Source of the DNA: Micromonospora cathayae
GTDB lineage: Bacteria > Actinomycetota > Actinomycetes > Mycobacteriales > Micromonosporaceae
Length of the DNA: 64,000 nt
Reading direction: 5' to 3'
Assembly (NCBI RefSeq): GCF_028993575.1
Contig: NZ_CP118615.1
Location: 868,001-932,000, forward strand
Shown here: in pieces, positions 19,604 through 28,709 of the stretch
Layout: each line of letters opens with the position of its first letter
Numbering within the stretch: position 1 is the stretch's first letter
Notes under the pieces: model-generated
What the model saw: the letters and a program-made list of their open reading frames with translations, nothing else
The model's database searches: none
Told to the model about the DNA's origin: nothing
Program-made: the position numbers and the translations under genes

Positions 19604-20125
19604 TCAACTCCGTCCGTCGACCGCCGGGCGGTCCCGGGACTCGGCCACCGCCGAGCGGATCAGCGGCAGCACCCGGTACGGGATCTGCTCGGCCAGCGCG
19701 ATGATGGTCGACGCCCGGGTGATCCCGGGGTGCGCGACGATCTGGTCGATGACCCGCTGGAGGTCGGCGTTCGACCGGGCCACGATCCGGCACAGCACGT
19801 CGCTGGAGCCGGTGATGGTGTGCGCCTCCAGCACCTCGGGGATCTCGGCCAGGTGGGCGGTCACCGGATCGTGGCCCTGCCGCTGGCTGATCTCCAGGGT
19901 GACGAACGAGGTCACCGCGAACCCGATCGCGGCCGGCGAGATGTCCGGCCCGAACCCGGCCACCACCCCCCGGTCGACCAGCTTGTCCAGCCGGGCCTGC
20001 ACGGTGCCCCGGGCCACCCCCAGCCGGCGGGAGCACTCCAGCACCCCGATCCGCGGCTCGGCGGCGAGCAGCTCGACGAGCCAGACGTCGAGCTGATCGA
20101 GCTGTACAACCTGCCCAGTGGTCAT
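19604..20125 (-). CDS. Lrp/AsnC-family regulator
   Basis: 173 residues. HTH at about 12-55 (LDVWLVELLAAEPRIGVLECSRRLG in outline, recognition helix GVARGTVQARLDKL) and an RAM ligand domain at 68-145 (FVTLEISQRQGHD, then HTITGSSDVLCRIVARSNADLQ). It is divergent from hppD with 113 bp between starts, and such regulators control tyrosine catabolism in other bacteria. ATG 20125 lies within a TCCGGA-centred palindrome, and TATGGT sits nine bases upstream. The likely ligand is an aromatic amino acid, by context only. Confidence 0.88.
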   Translation of the reverse strand: MTTGQVVQLDQLDVWLVELLAAEPRIGVLECSRRLGVARGTVQARLDKLVDRGVVAGFGPDISPAAIGFAVTSFVTLEISQRQGHDPVTAHLAEIPEVLEAHTITGSSDVLCRIVARSNADLQRVIDQIVAHPGITRASTIIALAEQIPYRVLPLIRSAVAESRDRPAVDGRS

Positions 20126-20166
20126 GGTCCGGAACCATACCGAATGCGCAACCTGACCAGCGATAA

Positions 20167-21444
<1,278 letters not shown>

Positions 21445-21451
21445 CGCGTAC

Positions 21452-21542
21452 GGGCGGGGCACCCGCCCTGTCGATCAGGAGGTCCGTGTCACGGGTCCGG
21501 GACGGATCCGTACCCCGATTCTCTTGATCGACAAGGGCGGGT
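21452..21542. repeat. Nested inverted repeats after hppD
   Basis: A short hairpin GGGCGGG/CCCGCCC (21452-21458, 21462-21468) overlaps the left arm of a longer imperfect palindrome (21461-21494 with 21508-21542; core GTCGATCA/TGATCGAC). The two folds exclude one another. It may be a terminator, an attenuation switch before the RDD gene, or a REP-like element. Confidence 0.6.
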
Positions 21543-21593
21543 CCCGGGAACCGGCAGGCTGGTCCGCAGGGAAAGCGTCGTTAAGGTAGCTGC

Positions 21594-22796
21594 GTGAGTG
21601 TGCAACCCGGCTGGTACGTCGACCCTGCCGACCCCGAGACCCAGCGCTGGTGGGACGGTGAGGGGTGGCTCGGCGCGCCGATACCCGCCGGGGCCACCCC
21701 GCCGGACGGGCCGCCACCGGCCGAACCTCCGCCCACCCCCACCGACTCCCCGACCTCCGGTGCCGCCGGCTCCGGCGTCCCGACCCCGGGCGCGGCCGGC
21801 TCGGGTGTCCCCGGCGCGGCCGGCTCCGGTACGGCGACGCCGGGTACCGCCGGGCAACCGGCACCGACCTCCCCGGCCGCCGCTCCCGGGTACGCCGGGC
21901 CGCAGTACCCGGGCGGCCCGCAGTACCCGGGCGCGCCCCACGTCGGCCCGCCGTACCCGGGTGGTCCTCAGTACCCGGCCGGTCCGCCCCACCCCGGCCA
22001 GGGGCAGCCCGTGCCTGGGCAGCCCGGCCAGGGGCAACAGCCCGGCGCGGGCTGGCCACCGGGGGCACCGCACCAGCCACCGTACGGGCCGCCACCGTAC
22101 GGACCGCCCGGCCAGCAGCCGCTCCCCGGCTACGGCCCGCCCCCCGGCTTCCCGCCCGGCTGGCCGTACGGCGGACACCCCGGCCGGCCGCCCGAGCCGC
22201 GCCCGCACGGCCTGCCGCTGGCCGGGTACGGGGCCCGGTTCCTGGCCCGCCTGATCGACTTCACCATCGTGTTCGCCCTCAACGCCGTGGTGAACGGCTG
22301 GTTCGTCTGGCAGTTCGCGAAGGAGATGTCCCCGGTCTGGCGGGAGTTCTGGGCCCGGGTGTCCAGCGGGTCCACCTCCACCGACCCGCTGCCCCAGCCC
22401 GGTGACCAGGCCGGCGGCCTCCAGGTGGCGATCCTGTTGATCGCGACGGCCCTGTGGTTCGCGTACGAGGTGCCGGCGATGGCCAGCGGCGGGCAGACCT
22501 TCGGCAAGCGGGTGCTCGGCATCCGGGCCGTACCGCTCGCCGGTGACCAGCCGCTCGGCTTCGGCCGGTCGTTCCGGCGCTGGAACACCCTCGGCCTGCC
22601 CACCCTGCTGTGGTACTGCTGCGGCCTCGGTCTGCTGCTCCAGTTGATCGACGCCTTCTCCCCCCTGTTCGACCACCCGCTCCGCCAGGCCCTGCACGAC
22701 AAACGCGCGCAGACCGTCGTGGTCCAGGTACCCCGCGCCACCCCCACCCGAGAAGAACCGCACGATCGTGCCCGCCCCCCGGGAGAATCCGCATGA
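21594..22796 (+). CDS. RDD-family membrane protein with DUF2510 N-terminus
   Basis: 400 residues. Residues 1-30 are a DUF2510 motif (PGWYVDPADPETQRWWDGEG), 30-205 a Pro/Gly/Ala/Tyr-rich linker with PQYPGG-type repeats, and 208-375 an RDD domain with three or four membrane segments (LPLAGYGARFLARLIDFTIV, AILLIATALWFAYEVPAMAS, TFGKRVLGIRAV). Function is unknown; RDD proteins have been linked to transport or osmo-response. GTG 21594 is leaderless-like (TAAGGT six bases upstream). The stop overlaps the hisC start as ATGA, so the two are coupled. Confidence 0.85.
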   Translation: MSVQPGWYVDPADPETQRWWDGEGWLGAPIPAGATPPDGPPPAEPPPTPTDSPTSGAAGSGVPTPGAAGSGVPGAAGSGTATPGTAGQPAPTSPAAAPGYAGPQYPGGPQYPGAPHVGPPYPGGPQYPAGPPHPGQGQPVPGQPGQGQQPGAGWPPGAPHQPPYGPPPYGPPGQQPLPGYGPPPGFPPGWPYGGHPGRPPEPRPHGLPLAGYGARFLARLIDFTIVFALNAVVNGWFVWQFAKEMSPVWREFWARVSSGSTSTDPLPQPGDQAGGLQVAILLIATALWFAYEVPAMASGGQTFGKRVLGIRAVPLAGDQPLGFGRSFRRWNTLGLPTLLWYCCGLGLLLQLIDAFSPLFDHPLRQALHDKRAQTVVVQVPRATPTREEPHDRARPPGESA

Positions 22797-23896
22797 CCGA
22801 CACCGGACGCCACCAGCCGCCGCTGCGGCTCACCCGCGCCGACCTCGACGCGCTGCCCAACTACGTACCCGGCCGCAGCCCGGCCGACCTGGCCCGGGAA
22901 CTGGGCATCCCGGAGGCCATCAAGCTGGCCAGCAACGAGGTGCCGTACGGGCCGCTGCCCGGCGTGGTGGAGGCGGTCGCGGAGGCCGCCGCCGGGGTGC
23001 ACCGGTACCCGGACATGGGCGTGGTGGCGCTGCGCACCGCGCTGGCCGAACGGTACGGCGTGGACCCCGACCGGGTCGCCACCGGCTGCGGGTCGGTGGC
23101 GCTGGCCGAGCACCTGGTCCGGGCCACCTGCCTGCCCGGTGACGAGCTGGTCTACTCGTGGCGCTCCTTCGAGGCGTACCCGATCATCGCGGCGACCAGC
23201 GGGGCGACCAGCGTGCAGGTCCCCAACCGGCCGGACCACGGGCACGACCTGGCGGCGATGGCGGCGGCGGTGACCGACCGGACCCGCATGATCCTGGTCT
23301 GCAACCCGAACAACCCGACCGGGACCTTCCTGCGCCGCCCGGAGCTGGAGCGCTTCCTCGACGCGGTGCCGGACGACGTGCTGGTGGTGATCGACGAGGC
23401 GTACCGGGAGTTCGTCACCGACCCGGAGGTGCCGGACGGGCTGACCCTCGCCGACCGGCCCAACGTGGTGGTGCTGCGTACCCTCTCCAAGGCGTGGGGG
23501 CTGGCCGGGCTGCGGATCGGTTTCCTGGTCGCGCAGCCGACCGTGGCCGCCGCCATCCGCAAGGTGGTCACCCCGTTCTCGGCCAGCGCAGCCGCCCAGG
23601 CCGGTGCGCTGGCCGCGCTCGCCCAGGCCGACGAGATGGAACGTCGGTGCGCCCTGGTCGTCGCCGAACGCGACCGGGTCACCGAGGCGGTACGCAAGTT
23701 CGTCCCGGACGTGCCGGCCAGCCAGGCCAACTTCGTCTGGCTGCCGCTGGGCGACCGGGCCGTGCCGTTCGGCAAGGCGTGCGAGGCGCGCGGTGTGATC
23801 GTCCGCCCGTTCGCCGGGGAAGGGGTACGCGTCACGATCGGCACCCCGGCCGAGAACGACGCCTTCCTGGCGGCGGCGGAGGCCGTACTGACCTGA
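22793..23896 (+). CDS. HisC-type (histidinol-phosphate / aromatic) aminotransferase
   Basis: 367-residue PLP fold-type I aminotransferase. The PLP lysine is Lys233 (TLSKAWGLAGLRIGF); PNNPTGT (172-178), DEAYREF (201-207) and the C-terminal arginine (VRVTIGTPAEN) are in place. This branch includes both HisC and the Pat enzymes that transaminate phenylalanine and tyrosine. It lies outside a his operon and between hppD and the homogentisate genes, which argues for an aromatic role supplying 4-hydroxyphenylpyruvate; that is an inference. Translation is coupled to the RDD gene by an ATGA overlap. Confidence 0.88.
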   Translation: MTDTGRHQPPLRLTRADLDALPNYVPGRSPADLARELGIPEAIKLASNEVPYGPLPGVVEAVAEAAAGVHRYPDMGVVALRTALAERYGVDPDRVATGCGSVALAEHLVRATCLPGDELVYSWRSFEAYPIIAATSGATSVQVPNRPDHGHDLAAMAAAVTDRTRMILVCNPNNPTGTFLRRPELERFLDAVPDDVLVVIDEAYREFVTDPEVPDGLTLADRPNVVVLRTLSKAWGLAGLRIGFLVAQPTVAAAIRKVVTPFSASAAAQAGALAALAQADEMERRCALVVAERDRVTEAVRKFVPDVPASQANFVWLPLGDRAVPFGKACEARGVIVRPFAGEGVRVTIGTPAENDAFLAAAEAVLT

Positions 23897-23970
23897 CCCC
23901 CGCCGTACCCCGCTGAGCCCGCCGCACCCGGCCTGAACACCCGCCGTACCGGCTGCCTGCTGCCTGGCCG

Positions 23971-24011
23971 CCGGCCCGTCGACCCACCCACCGGGTCGGT
24001 CGGCGGGCCGG
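23971..24011. terminator. Hairpin between convergent genes
   Basis: Outer arms CCGGCCCG (23971-23978) and CGGGCCGG (24004-24011) with inner CGACCC/GGGTCG pairing form a long stem between the aminotransferase and the propeller gene. It likely stops both transcripts. Confidence 0.6.
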
Positions 24012-24014
24012 TGG

Positions 24015-25289
24015 TCAGGTCGCGGCCAGGACCACCGGTTCGGCCATCCCGTAGTAGCGCTGGTCGTCGGCCCCGACGTCGACCGGGGTACGCAGGCGTT
24101 CCACCGCCAGGTAACCGTCGGCGGCGTAACCGAGGCCGGGCGTCCAGCCGATACCGTCCCGCCCGACGGTCAGCCGGAACCGGGACCGCTCGACGCCGGT
24201 CGCCGGATCGAGGGTGACCAGGTCCTTCTTGTCGGTCAGCAGGTGTACCCGGCCGGGCTGGGCGGCGACCACCCTGGTCCCGGGGCCGAGGTCCGCGCGC
24301 CGCCACACCTCGTCGCCGGTGCGTGCCGCCCGTCCGGTGACCGTCCCGTCGTCGGCCACCACGACCCCGGTTTCGCCGGCCAGCACGGTCCCGGCCCGGT
24401 CGAGCCCGGCTGCGGCGACCGGCGCCCCGGTGCCGACCAGCCAGCCCCGGCCCCCGGTGGGATCCGCCTCGCTGTCCGTCGTCTCGGCGATGTGCAGGCC
24501 GCCGCAGCCGGACCGGGCGGTGGCGCAGCCGATCGCGGCGACGGTCAGCCGCGCACCCGCGCCGGGCGGGTTCCAGCGCTCGGTGACCGTACCGGTGGTG
24601 ACGTCCCGGAACTCGACGACCGGACTGTCCGCGCAGCGGTCCAGGGTGGCGAGCCGGCCGGCGTTGGTGGTGCCGATGTCGGTACGGCAGCCGGATTCGA
24701 GGTCGACCCGCCAGAGCCGCTGCCCGGTGGTCAGGTCGGTCCCCTGCGCCTGCTGGTCGCCGACGGTGACCACCACGGTCCGTCCGCCGGCCGCGGCGGT
24801 GTGCAGCCCGGCCGGGTACCAGACGGTCGCCGCCCCGGTGCGCCGCCCGGTGTAGCCCTCCTGCGGGACGGGCGCGTCGGCCCGCCAGGCGACCCGGCCG
24901 CTCTCCGCGTCCAGGGCCACCAGCTGCCCGTCCGACCAGTGGCCCACCACCGTGGTCCCGCCGGTCACCACCCCGCTGAGCTCTGCCGGCCAGCGCCGGT
25001 ACGACCAGTACGGGGTGTTGCGTTGGCGGTCGTCGAGCGGCACGTCGGCCCAGACCTGCCGGGTGGTGGCGTACACCCGCAGCCGGCCGTCCACGAGCAG
25101 CGGGGCGGTGGAGAACCGGCCGATCGGGCCGATCTCGGGAGTGGCGGCCGGCGGCCGCTCCGCACGGGCGACGGTGACCACCTCGGCCGGGGCCAGCACC
25201 CGGTACACCGTGCCGGCGGCCAACCCGACGACGAGCAGCGCCGAAACCGTGACGACGACCCGTCGCCGCCGGTCCTTCGCGATCACCAT
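24015..25289 (-). CDS. Membrane-anchored PQQ-like beta-propeller protein
   Basis: 424 residues. A single N-terminal anchor (VVVTVSALLVVGLAAGTVYR) precedes repeated propeller blades with WRADAPVP, LWRVDLESGCRTD and VWRRADLGPG strands and DAESG/DPATG turns. There is no catalytic signature. ATG 25289 has GGAGGTG six bases upstream. It resembles the protein at 14399-15868 in layout; both are probably extracytoplasmic. Function unknown. Confidence 0.8.
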   Translation of the reverse strand: MVIAKDRRRRVVVTVSALLVVGLAAGTVYRVLAPAEVVTVARAERPPAATPEIGPIGRFSTAPLLVDGRLRVYATTRQVWADVPLDDRQRNTPYWSYRRWPAELSGVVTGGTTVVGHWSDGQLVALDAESGRVAWRADAPVPQEGYTGRRTGAATVWYPAGLHTAAAGGRTVVVTVGDQQAQGTDLTTGQRLWRVDLESGCRTDIGTTNAGRLATLDRCADSPVVEFRDVTTGTVTERWNPPGAGARLTVAAIGCATARSGCGGLHIAETTDSEADPTGGRGWLVGTGAPVAAAGLDRAGTVLAGETGVVVADDGTVTGRAARTGDEVWRRADLGPGTRVVAAQPGRVHLLTDKKDLVTLDPATGVERSRFRLTVGRDGIGWTPGLGYAADGYLAVERLRTPVDVGADDQRYYGMAEPVVLAAT

Positions 25290-25335
25290 GGGCGCACCTC
25301 CGCCCGGCACCCTACCCAGCGCAGGTGGCGGACGA

Positions 25336-25839
25336 TCAGGCGGCGGCGGTCGAACCCGGACCGGTCGGATCCGGACCGGTCGGGCCGAGGGCGGCGGCCA
25401 GGTCGGCGAGGTCCTGGCGCAGCGCCCGCTCCACGGTCCGGGCGGCCAGCCCGCCGAAAAGCAGGGCCAGCACCCGCCCGTACGGGGCGGTCGGCACCGC
25501 CTCCTGCGTCACCGTGACGGCGGTCCGGGTGCGCCCGCGCCGGTGCACCGTCCGCAACGACCAGGTGATCCGGTAGTCGACCCCGATCCCGGGGGAGGCG
25601 AGCACCAGCCGGTCCGGCGGTTCGGCAGCGACGACCAGGTACTCCTCGTCCAGCCGACCACCGTCGGGCCGGACCCGGGTCTCCCGCCACGCCGTACCTG
25701 CGCCGAACGGGCCGGGTGTCAACACCTCGACCCGGTGGGCGGTGGCGAGCCGGTCGGTACGGGCGGACAGCTCGGTGAGGAGCCGCCACACGTCCTCGGC
25801 GGACGCCTCGACGAAGCCCGTGACCGACACCGTGGACAT
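25336..25839 (-). CDS. SRPBCC (START-like) family protein
   Basis: 167 residues with the SRPBCC helix-grip fold: TVSVTGFVEASAEDVWRLLT, then WRETRVRPDGG, EEYLVVAAEPPDRLVLASPG and a C-terminal helix ARTVERALRQDLADLAAAL. Members bind hydrophobic ligands or act as polyketide cyclases. ATG 25839 follows GGGAGGTG. It lies 46 bases upstream of the propeller gene, so the two are probably co-transcribed. Ligand unknown. Confidence 0.82.
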   Translation of the reverse strand: MSTVSVTGFVEASAEDVWRLLTELSARTDRLATAHRVEVLTPGPFGAGTAWRETRVRPDGGRLDEEYLVVAAEPPDRLVLASPGIGVDYRITWSLRTVHRRGRTRTAVTVTQEAVPTAPYGRVLALLFGGLAARTVERALRQDLADLAAALGPTGPDPTGPGSTAAA

Positions 25840-26040
25840 GACACCTCCCGTGCCGTCCACGGTACGGCCATCCCGCCGCCCACCCGCCCGGCCCCCGCAG
25901 ACGATCAAGAGGTTCACCCGTGGTCCGGTCGAACGCGCCGGTGTCCTCCCCGGACCGGGCGGCGCGGGCCGGCGCGGGGGTCGACCGGCGGGGCGACGGA
26001 GCCTGCCGACCGGAACCTCCTGATCGGTGCCTGGGGCGGC

Positions 26041-26250
26041 TCAGGGCCGGAGCTGGCCGTCCCGCAGCGCGCCGACGAACGCCGACCACCCGGGCGGGCT
26101 GACCGCGAGCGTCGGGCCGTCGAGGTCCTTGGAGTCGCGTACGCCGACCACGCCGAGCGCGCCGACGAGGTTGTCCGCCACCTCCACGCAGAGACCCTGG
26201 TCGTTGGAACGGCTGCTCTTGCGCCAGATGGCGCCGGCGAGATCGTTCAT
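26041..26250 (-). CDS. DUF397 protein
   Basis: 69 residues matching DUF397: AIWRKSSRSNDQGLCVEVAD, then VGVRDSKDLDGPTLAVSP and WSAFVGALRDGQL. DUF397 genes usually sit beside an XRE/DUF5753 regulator and behave like small partner proteins, as in the WhiJ/BldB-linked systems of Streptomyces. No such regulator is present here, so the copy is an orphan. ATG 26250 follows GGAGG by nine bases. Two palindromes lie just upstream. Confidence 0.88.
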   Translation of the reverse strand: MNDLAGAIWRKSSRSNDQGLCVEVADNLVGALGVVGVRDSKDLDGPTLAVSPPGWSAFVGALRDGQLRP

Positions 26251-26269
26251 CCTCGCTACCTCCTGTCCG

Positions 26270-26376
26270 GTGGGACGTCCCACGCTGTCGCCGTCCGATC
26301 GAACGGCGCTGTCCGGGACGATCAACGCGGCAGGGGGCGGGCAGGGTGCGCCGAGACATCGCACAACGCGTGCGAT
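26270..26376. promoter_or_regulatory. Two palindromes upstream of DUF397
   Basis: GTGGGACGTCCCAC (26270-26283) is a perfect 14-bp palindrome. ATCGCAC/GTGCGAT (26358-26364 and 26370-26376) are perfect 7-bp arms around five bases. Both lie in the 183-bp gap between fah and DUF397 and are candidate regulator sites. Confidence 0.45.
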
Positions 26377-26433
26377 CAGCCACTCTGGGTGAGATTTCCT
26401 CCGAACTGACGGCGGGGGGCAGGTCAGCCAGGG

Positions 26434-27690
26434 CTACCGGCGGGGGGCCGGGAGGATGGTGCCGGTGACCTCGCCGAGGGCGACGACGGTGCCGGCCGGG
26501 CCGGGCGCGGTGGCCGTGACGGTGACGGTGTCCCCGTCGGCGAGGAAGGTGCGGGTACCGTCGCCGAGTTCGACCGGCTCCGCGCCGCCCCAGGTCAGCT
26601 CCAGGAACGAGCCGACCTGGCCGCGTTCCGGGCCGGACACCGTGCCGGAGGCGTACAGGTCACCGGTCCGCAGGGACGCACCGTTGACGGTCAGGTGGGC
26701 GAGCTGCTGGGCCGGCGTCCAGTACATGCCGGCGAACGGCGGCTCGGTGACCCGCTCGCCGTTCCACTCCACCACCAGCCGCAGGTCCAGCCCCAGGTGC
26801 GGGTCGTCCCGCAGGTAGTCGAGGACCGCCGGGTCCTGCTCCGGGGCGGGCACGAAGGCGTCGGCGAGCGCGTCCAGCGGGGTCACCCAGGCCGACACCG
26901 AGGTGGCGAAGGACTTGCCCAGGAACGGGCCGAGGGGTTGGTACTCCCAGGCCTGGACGTCCCGGGCCGACCAGTCGTTGACCAGCACCACCCCGAAGAC
27001 GTGGTCGGTGAAGTCGGCCACCGCGACCGGCTGCCCGAGCGGGGACGGTACGCCCACCACGAAGCCCACCTCGGCCTCGATGTCGAGGCGTACCGAGGGG
27101 CCGAAGACCGGGCCGTCCGGGGTGGACCGCTGCCCGCAGGGGCGGACCACCGGGGTGCCGGAGACCACCACCGTGCCGGCCCGGCCGTGGTAGCCGATCG
27201 GCAGGTGCTTCCAGTTCGGCAGCAGCGGCGGCTGGCCGGGCCGGAAGATCTGCCCGACGTTCGAGGCGTGGTGTTCGGACGAGTAGAAGTCCACGTAGTC
27301 GGCGACCTCGAACGGCAGCGTCAGCTCGACCTCGGTCAACGGCACCAGCAGCGGCTCCACCGCCTCCCGGTGCTCCGGCGCGGTGAACAGTTCGACCAGG
27401 CGCTGCCGGACCGACGTCCACTGCGGCCGGCCGAGCGCCATGAACCCGTTCAGCGTGGCGCTGCCGAACGCCCCGGCGGCCAGCACCAGCCCGGCGGACT
27501 CGGCGGCGGCCAGGTCGAACACCAGGTCGGCGATGCGTACGCCGATCCGGGGTTCCCGCCCGGCGGCGCGGAACACCCCGTACGGAAGGTTCGTCACCCC
27601 GTACGGCGACCCGTCGGCGCCCGGCACCCAGCTCGCCGGCCGCGCCCCGTGCGGCGCGTCCGTCGGGTTGGTCTCGTTCGTCGTGCTCAT
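26434..27690 (-). CDS. fahA: Fumarylacetoacetase
   Basis: 418 residues; hydrolyses fumarylacetoacetate to fumarate and acetoacetate, the last step of homogentisate catabolism. The N-terminal SH3-like domain (PYGVTNLPYGVFR, RIGVRIADLVFDL) is followed by the FAH barrel with metal-site residues in DFYSSEHHASNVG, DIEAEVGFV and NDWSARDVQAWEYQPLGPF. Length matches the family. ATG 27690 overlaps the stop of the upstream unknown gene as ATGA, so they form an operon. Confidence 0.95.
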   Translation of the reverse strand: MSTTNETNPTDAPHGARPASWVPGADGSPYGVTNLPYGVFRAAGREPRIGVRIADLVFDLAAAESAGLVLAAGAFGSATLNGFMALGRPQWTSVRQRLVELFTAPEHREAVEPLLVPLTEVELTLPFEVADYVDFYSSEHHASNVGQIFRPGQPPLLPNWKHLPIGYHGRAGTVVVSGTPVVRPCGQRSTPDGPVFGPSVRLDIEAEVGFVVGVPSPLGQPVAVADFTDHVFGVVLVNDWSARDVQAWEYQPLGPFLGKSFATSVSAWVTPLDALADAFVPAPEQDPAVLDYLRDDPHLGLDLRLVVEWNGERVTEPPFAGMYWTPAQQLAHLTVNGASLRTGDLYASGTVSGPERGQVGSFLELTWGGAEPVELGDGTRTFLADGDTVTVTATAPGPAGTVVALGEVTGTILPAPRR

Positions 27691-28619
27691 CGCGTGAAGC
27701 CCCCGTCCACCAGCCCCAGCCGGATCAGATCGGTCAGTGGTTCGCCAACGCTGCACGAGCCGAAGCCGATCCAGAGTGGGCGCGGCTCGTCCCGCCCGGG
27801 TTCGACCCGCTGGAGCAGCGGGCGCGGATCGGTGGTGGTGAGCACCTCGGTGACCGCGTCCACGGCTCCGCCCTCGGCCGCCACCCGTACGGCGGCCAGC
27901 ACGTTGACGAAACCGTGGTGGGTGAAGCCGGTCTCCGGGTCGACGTTGCGGGTGGCGTGGTGCAGCCCGGCGGTGAGCTTGAACGGCAGTTCCCGGTCCC
28001 GGCAGGCGCAGATCACGGTGGCCAGCTCACCCGCGGTGGGGAAGAGTTCGGCGGCCAGCCCGCCGGTGCGGAACTTGGCCGCGATCCGGGTGCCGGCGGC
28101 GCGTGCCTCGGCGAGCCGGTCCAGCGCGCCGAGCAGCCCCCAGGCGAGCGGGATCTCGGCGTACACGTCGAGGTCGGGGCCGGGGCCGGTGGAGCCGGCC
28201 GGGGCGCTGCGGGCGGCAAGGGCGGCCAGTTCGGCGAGGCCGGGCAGCGGATCCTCGCCCCGTTTGGCGACCGCCGCCTCCACCTGCCGGATCCGCAGCC
28301 GTGGGTCGGCCACCGCGCAGACCGCGCCGAGCTGGTCCAGGGGTACGTCGCCGATGACGCCCACGTCGAGCGTCCGGTCCTGCCCGGCCGGGGTGTCGCC
28401 AACCTGGTCAGGGCCGGCGGGCTGGTCGGTGTCGAGCAGGCGGGCCAGCCGGGGCAGGGCCGAGGCCGGCACCAGCAGCGGACCGACCAGGTCGGCGTAC
28501 CAGGAGGCGCGATGTCGCCGGTGGGCGGCGAGGGCGTCGGACAGGGCGGCGCTGCCGGGTGGGAAGACGGCGGCGTCGTCGACGAGTCCGGTCAGCAGCC
28601 GGGGCACCTGCGTTGACAC
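27687..28619 (-). CDS. Conserved protein of the homogentisate operon, unknown function
   Basis: 310 residues, not assignable to an enzyme family by eye. It begins MSTQVPRLLTGLVDDAAVFP, carries IAAKFRTGGLAAELFPTAGE, FKLTAGLHHATRN, THHGFVNVLAAV and ends WIGFGSCSVGEPLTDLIRLG. The evenly spaced strand-helix pattern with Lys, His-His and Gly-Ser-Cys motifs suggests a TIM-barrel-like enzyme, which is inference. It is coupled to fah by ATGA and divergent from hmgA. The pathway needs a maleylacetoacetate isomerase and none of the usual glutathione-transferase type is seen in the window, so this gene is a candidate for that or an auxiliary step. Confidence 0.7.
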   Translation of the reverse strand: MSTQVPRLLTGLVDDAAVFPPGSAALSDALAAHRRHRASWYADLVGPLLVPASALPRLARLLDTDQPAGPDQVGDTPAGQDRTLDVGVIGDVPLDQLGAVCAVADPRLRIRQVEAAVAKRGEDPLPGLAELAALAARSAPAGSTGPGPDLDVYAEIPLAWGLLGALDRLAEARAAGTRIAAKFRTGGLAAELFPTAGELATVICACRDRELPFKLTAGLHHATRNVDPETGFTHHGFVNVLAAVRVAAEGGAVDAVTEVLTTTDPRPLLQRVEPGRDEPRPLWIGFGSCSVGEPLTDLIRLGLVDGGFTR

Positions 28620-28635
28620 GAGACAAGAATCTACG

Positions 28636-28666
28636 GGACGCTACAAGGAACGGACAACAGCGTCCG
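28636..28666. promoter_or_regulatory. Candidate operator between hmgA and the fah operon
   Basis: Arms GGACGCT (28636-28642) and AGCGTCC (28659-28665) are 16 bases apart, and a nested CGGAC/GTCCG (28651-28655, 28662-28666) lies inside. The 90-bp gap between divergent pathway genes is where a pathway-specific regulator would bind. Confidence 0.45.
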
Positions 28667-28709
28667 ATTACCGGACACCGTTGGTCGGTGAGTGAACCCG
28701 GGAGGCGAG

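Noticed and set aside
21594..23896. HisC gene as part of histidine biosynthesis
   Set aside because: No other his gene is nearby; coupling is to an RDD protein and the setting is aromatic catabolism.
26695..28695. 666-codon plus-strand ORF
   Set aside because: Antisense to fah and its upstream partner; no domain.
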